Made by a program: the position numbers and the translations under genes. Source: Haliclona indistincta (Eukaryota > Porifera > Demospongiae > Haplosclerida > Chalinidae). From it: DNA of 64,000 nucleotides. Numbering within the stretch: position 1 is the first letter of the stretch; every line of letters starts with the position of its first letter. The stretch spans positions 2,600,657 to 2,664,656 of the forward strand of contig OZ024789.1 in NCBI GenBank assembly GCA_964017065.1, in the 5' to 3' direction. Positions 62,186-64,000 of the stretch are shown here, in pieces. Under the pieces are notes generated by a model. It was not told where the DNA came from, did not search any database, and was given only the letters and a program-made list of their open reading frames with translations.

Positions 62186-62800
62186 GAAATTGAACTCTGT
62201 TATGTAGGGCAAATACTATTTAGTATTTGTTATAATCAGAAACTGGCCATCAAGTAACATCGGTTATTTGTTCTAAATACCGTTTGACGGTCACTGTGGT
62301 TGATGCATGACTACGGTCCGTTGCCGTGTACCATCAAGCCTCATAGGCACGGATCGACGTCACAAACACGCCTATACAGTATAAATTTAATGGATTCAAT
62401 TTAATGACACTCACAAGAGAGCCGTCATTCCGCTTTGTGTGCTGAGCCGCTCAGTGCTGATCATTCAAGCCATCATGGCGAAATCATTTGTTCTCTGCTT
62501 TGTTGCAGTGAGTGTGTTGATATTAAATCAGACTTTCAGCGAAATGACACTACCTGAGCCGAGCATAACGTGAGTCATATTTTGCGACTCAGTGAATCAA
62601 GTTCCTGTTTTCAAACTGTGCAGGTTTCGTCTTGATCTTGTATACACCACCCGTCAAGCGGTGAGTTGCTATGGCCCTCGTCCTACGGTTGTACTGAGCA
62701 CGAGGTATAAACTTGAGGACGATAATGAGACTTCAGATGTGTACTCAGAGTGGGCTCCGATGCAAGTTTACTCTGCAGGTATTAAAAAAATTAGTTATGG
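62186..62800 (+). pseudogene. Truncated duplicate of adhesion GPCR 5' end
   Basis: The 5' flank (from about 45966) and exons 1 and 2 of the adhesion GPCR are repeated in direct orientation. Exon 1 is 62475-62569 (95 bases, as in the original) and exon 2 is 62624-62778 (155 bases, three fewer). Both splice sites are intact and the frame is open. About 20 bases into intron 2 the copy breaks off into inverted family Y sequence, so no GPS or membrane part follows. Confidence 0.88.
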
Positions 62801-62804
62801 TGTA

Positions 62805-62990
62805 GAGTAAATTATCAATTTTCGGACGGCATGTATTTTCGGACAGTTTTTTGTACGAATTAAAACAGCGAAGGCGGCGTGCGTGGTGGCAACTTGTAGC
62901 CACTGAATAGTAACCTAGATTCTGTGAGTGACTGGTCTGTCGCTTCTACGACCACGCTGGAATTCGCCTCCAAGTGACGTATTCGGAATA
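62805..62990 (-). repeat. Dispersed repeat family Y, copy 2 (inverted)
   Basis: Reverse complement of 45545-45735, almost identical. It directly follows the broken GPCR duplicate, as copy 1 precedes the intact gene. Confidence 0.85.
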
Positions 62991-62996
62991 ACGTAT

Positions 62997-63420
62997 TAGG
63001 GAGACACGGTAGTGTCTCCCTATGTAGGGTTGAACGAGAAAACAAGATGGCGGCTACATACATGTATTAGCGTTGAAACGCTGATATTTCGCCTGGTGAT
63101 GAATTTTATAGGTCCAAAGACACTTAAATCTGCTATCTGGCGTTGCCCCATCTTACAGTAGCAAGGAGATAGCTCAAGATTGTTACTAAAGTGACGAACC
63201 TGGAAACGGTGAAAATCGAGTTTCGTCATCTTCGTTTTCTTCTTATTCTTTCTTCCACTCGCCTAGCACCTTTACGTGAGCAGTGCCGGGACCAAAACAC
63301 CCACGAACAGTCGTGAAATTCTCCTGGCATGTGCCTTTTGAACTTAGTTTTTAGCGAAACGGCGATATAAATTCCGCGATTTCTCGATCGTGATCCATTG
63401 TCAGCTAAGTGTTAGACGCC
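62997..63420 (-). repeat. Dispersed repeat family X, copy C (inverted)
   Basis: Begins with the palindrome GGGAGACACGGTAGTGTCTC, then GGCGTTGCCCCATCTTACAG and GAAAATCGAGTTTCGTCATC, and ends near TTTTGAACTTAGTTTTTAGC: copy A (11180-11660) in reverse. Confidence 0.85.
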
Positions 63421-63680
63421 ATTAATGTGATTGCGCAATACGCACGTGACCAAGCTGTGGTAAGCGCACGTGACCAAGCACAAGCTTGAGTATCGCCAAG
63501 CCGTATAGATCACGGAGAACACATATTTGTCTGGTGTCTTCGAAGAACGGTAAGCTAGCAAGCGCAGAATCACCATTCTGCCTTGCCAGACAATTATAAC
63601 CGCTGTAAACAAGTGTGGGTGGGGCTCGTATGCACTGTATTCATGCATGCGTAGGCGAGCTGATATCTACAGCATAAGAA

Positions 63681-64000
63681 TTATTTAGCTACAAGTTTAA
63701 AATTGTTAATAATAAAGAAAGCCATCAACAACAGGAAAACCAAACCAATGGTGGAAACAAAGATGGCACAGTAATTGCATGATATTGAACTGCACTTCAC
63801 TGAAAAAGAAAAAAGGACACAAACAAGAAAATTAAAAAGATTTCTATCGAAATCAGAAGGATGTAGGGTTGTGAAATCTACCACTGGTCAACAATGTAAA
63901 CTAACAAGGAACAAGCATGGAATGGTAACACGATTGACTTGCTAACAGACCATAGATCCCTACATCAGTGGCTGTACATAAGCTGTCACAAGCAGAATGC
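63681..64000. mobile_element. Palindromic MITE, copy 3 (cut by window edge)
   Basis: 63800-63980 matches the left arms of copies 1 and 2 (ACAATGTAAACTAACAAGGA, then GATCCCTACATCAGTGGCTG). 63681-63800 matches the reverse complement of the sequence outside copy 2 (18095-18190). The right arm would lie beyond the window. Confidence 0.8.

Overview
The window is eukaryotic and metazoan. Coding genes are split by very short GT-AG introns (often 50-80 bases), intergenic DNA is AT-rich, and the gene families are animal: TRIM-NHL proteins, a fibronectin-type receptor tyrosine kinase, an adhesion GPCR, an OATP transporter with a Kazal loop and a receptor with EGF and three-finger modules. Compact genes, many small inverted-repeat elements and the family mix suggest a demosponge (Amphimedon-like). 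That assignment is inference; no species marker was identified. One 200-base run of N lies at 43693-43892.

Layout. 1-1580 is the 3' part of a TRIM-NHL gene. 1.9-2.8 kb holds a LINE relic and a palindromic MITE. 4.4-10.9 kb (minus strand) is a Helitron-type element encoding a repeat-rich ORF, a Cys-rich N-terminal ORF and a large HUH Rep / PIF1-like helicase / OTU protein; a 10-base tandem duplication splits the last two. 11.2-12.0 kb carries two direct copies of a dispersed repeat. 12.1-17.6 kb (plus) is a receptor tyrosine kinase whose exons can be joined almost completely. 19.9-25.6 kb holds two more TRIM-NHL paralogues in tandem, each cut by one in-frame stop codon. 26.4-29.1 kb (minus) is a six-exon membrane protein with three cysteine-rich three-finger-like domains and two EGF domains. 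29.6-32.2 kb (minus) is a zinc-knuckle/TatD nuclease fusion interrupted inside a codon by a mariner-like element. 34.2-41.3 kb (minus) is an OATP/SLCO transporter of six exons. 46.2-50.0 kb (plus) is an 18-exon adhesion GPCR surrounded by relics of itself. 52.7-62.0 kb is a very large imperfect inverted repeat, followed by a truncated second copy of the 5' end of the adhesion GPCR. 62.8-64.0 kb repeats, inverted, elements already seen at 45.5, 11.2 and 17.7 kb.

Functional picture. The host genes are mainly cell-surface and signalling genes (kinase, adhesion GPCR, three-finger/EGF receptor, transporter) plus a TRIM-NHL cluster. They do not form an operon or an evident shared pathway. The dominant theme is mobile-element remodelling: at least ten distinct inverted-repeat elements, several with clear TA, TTAA or 7-base target duplications, sit in introns, between genes and in one case within a coding exon. 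I found no CRISPR array, rRNA or convincing tRNA.
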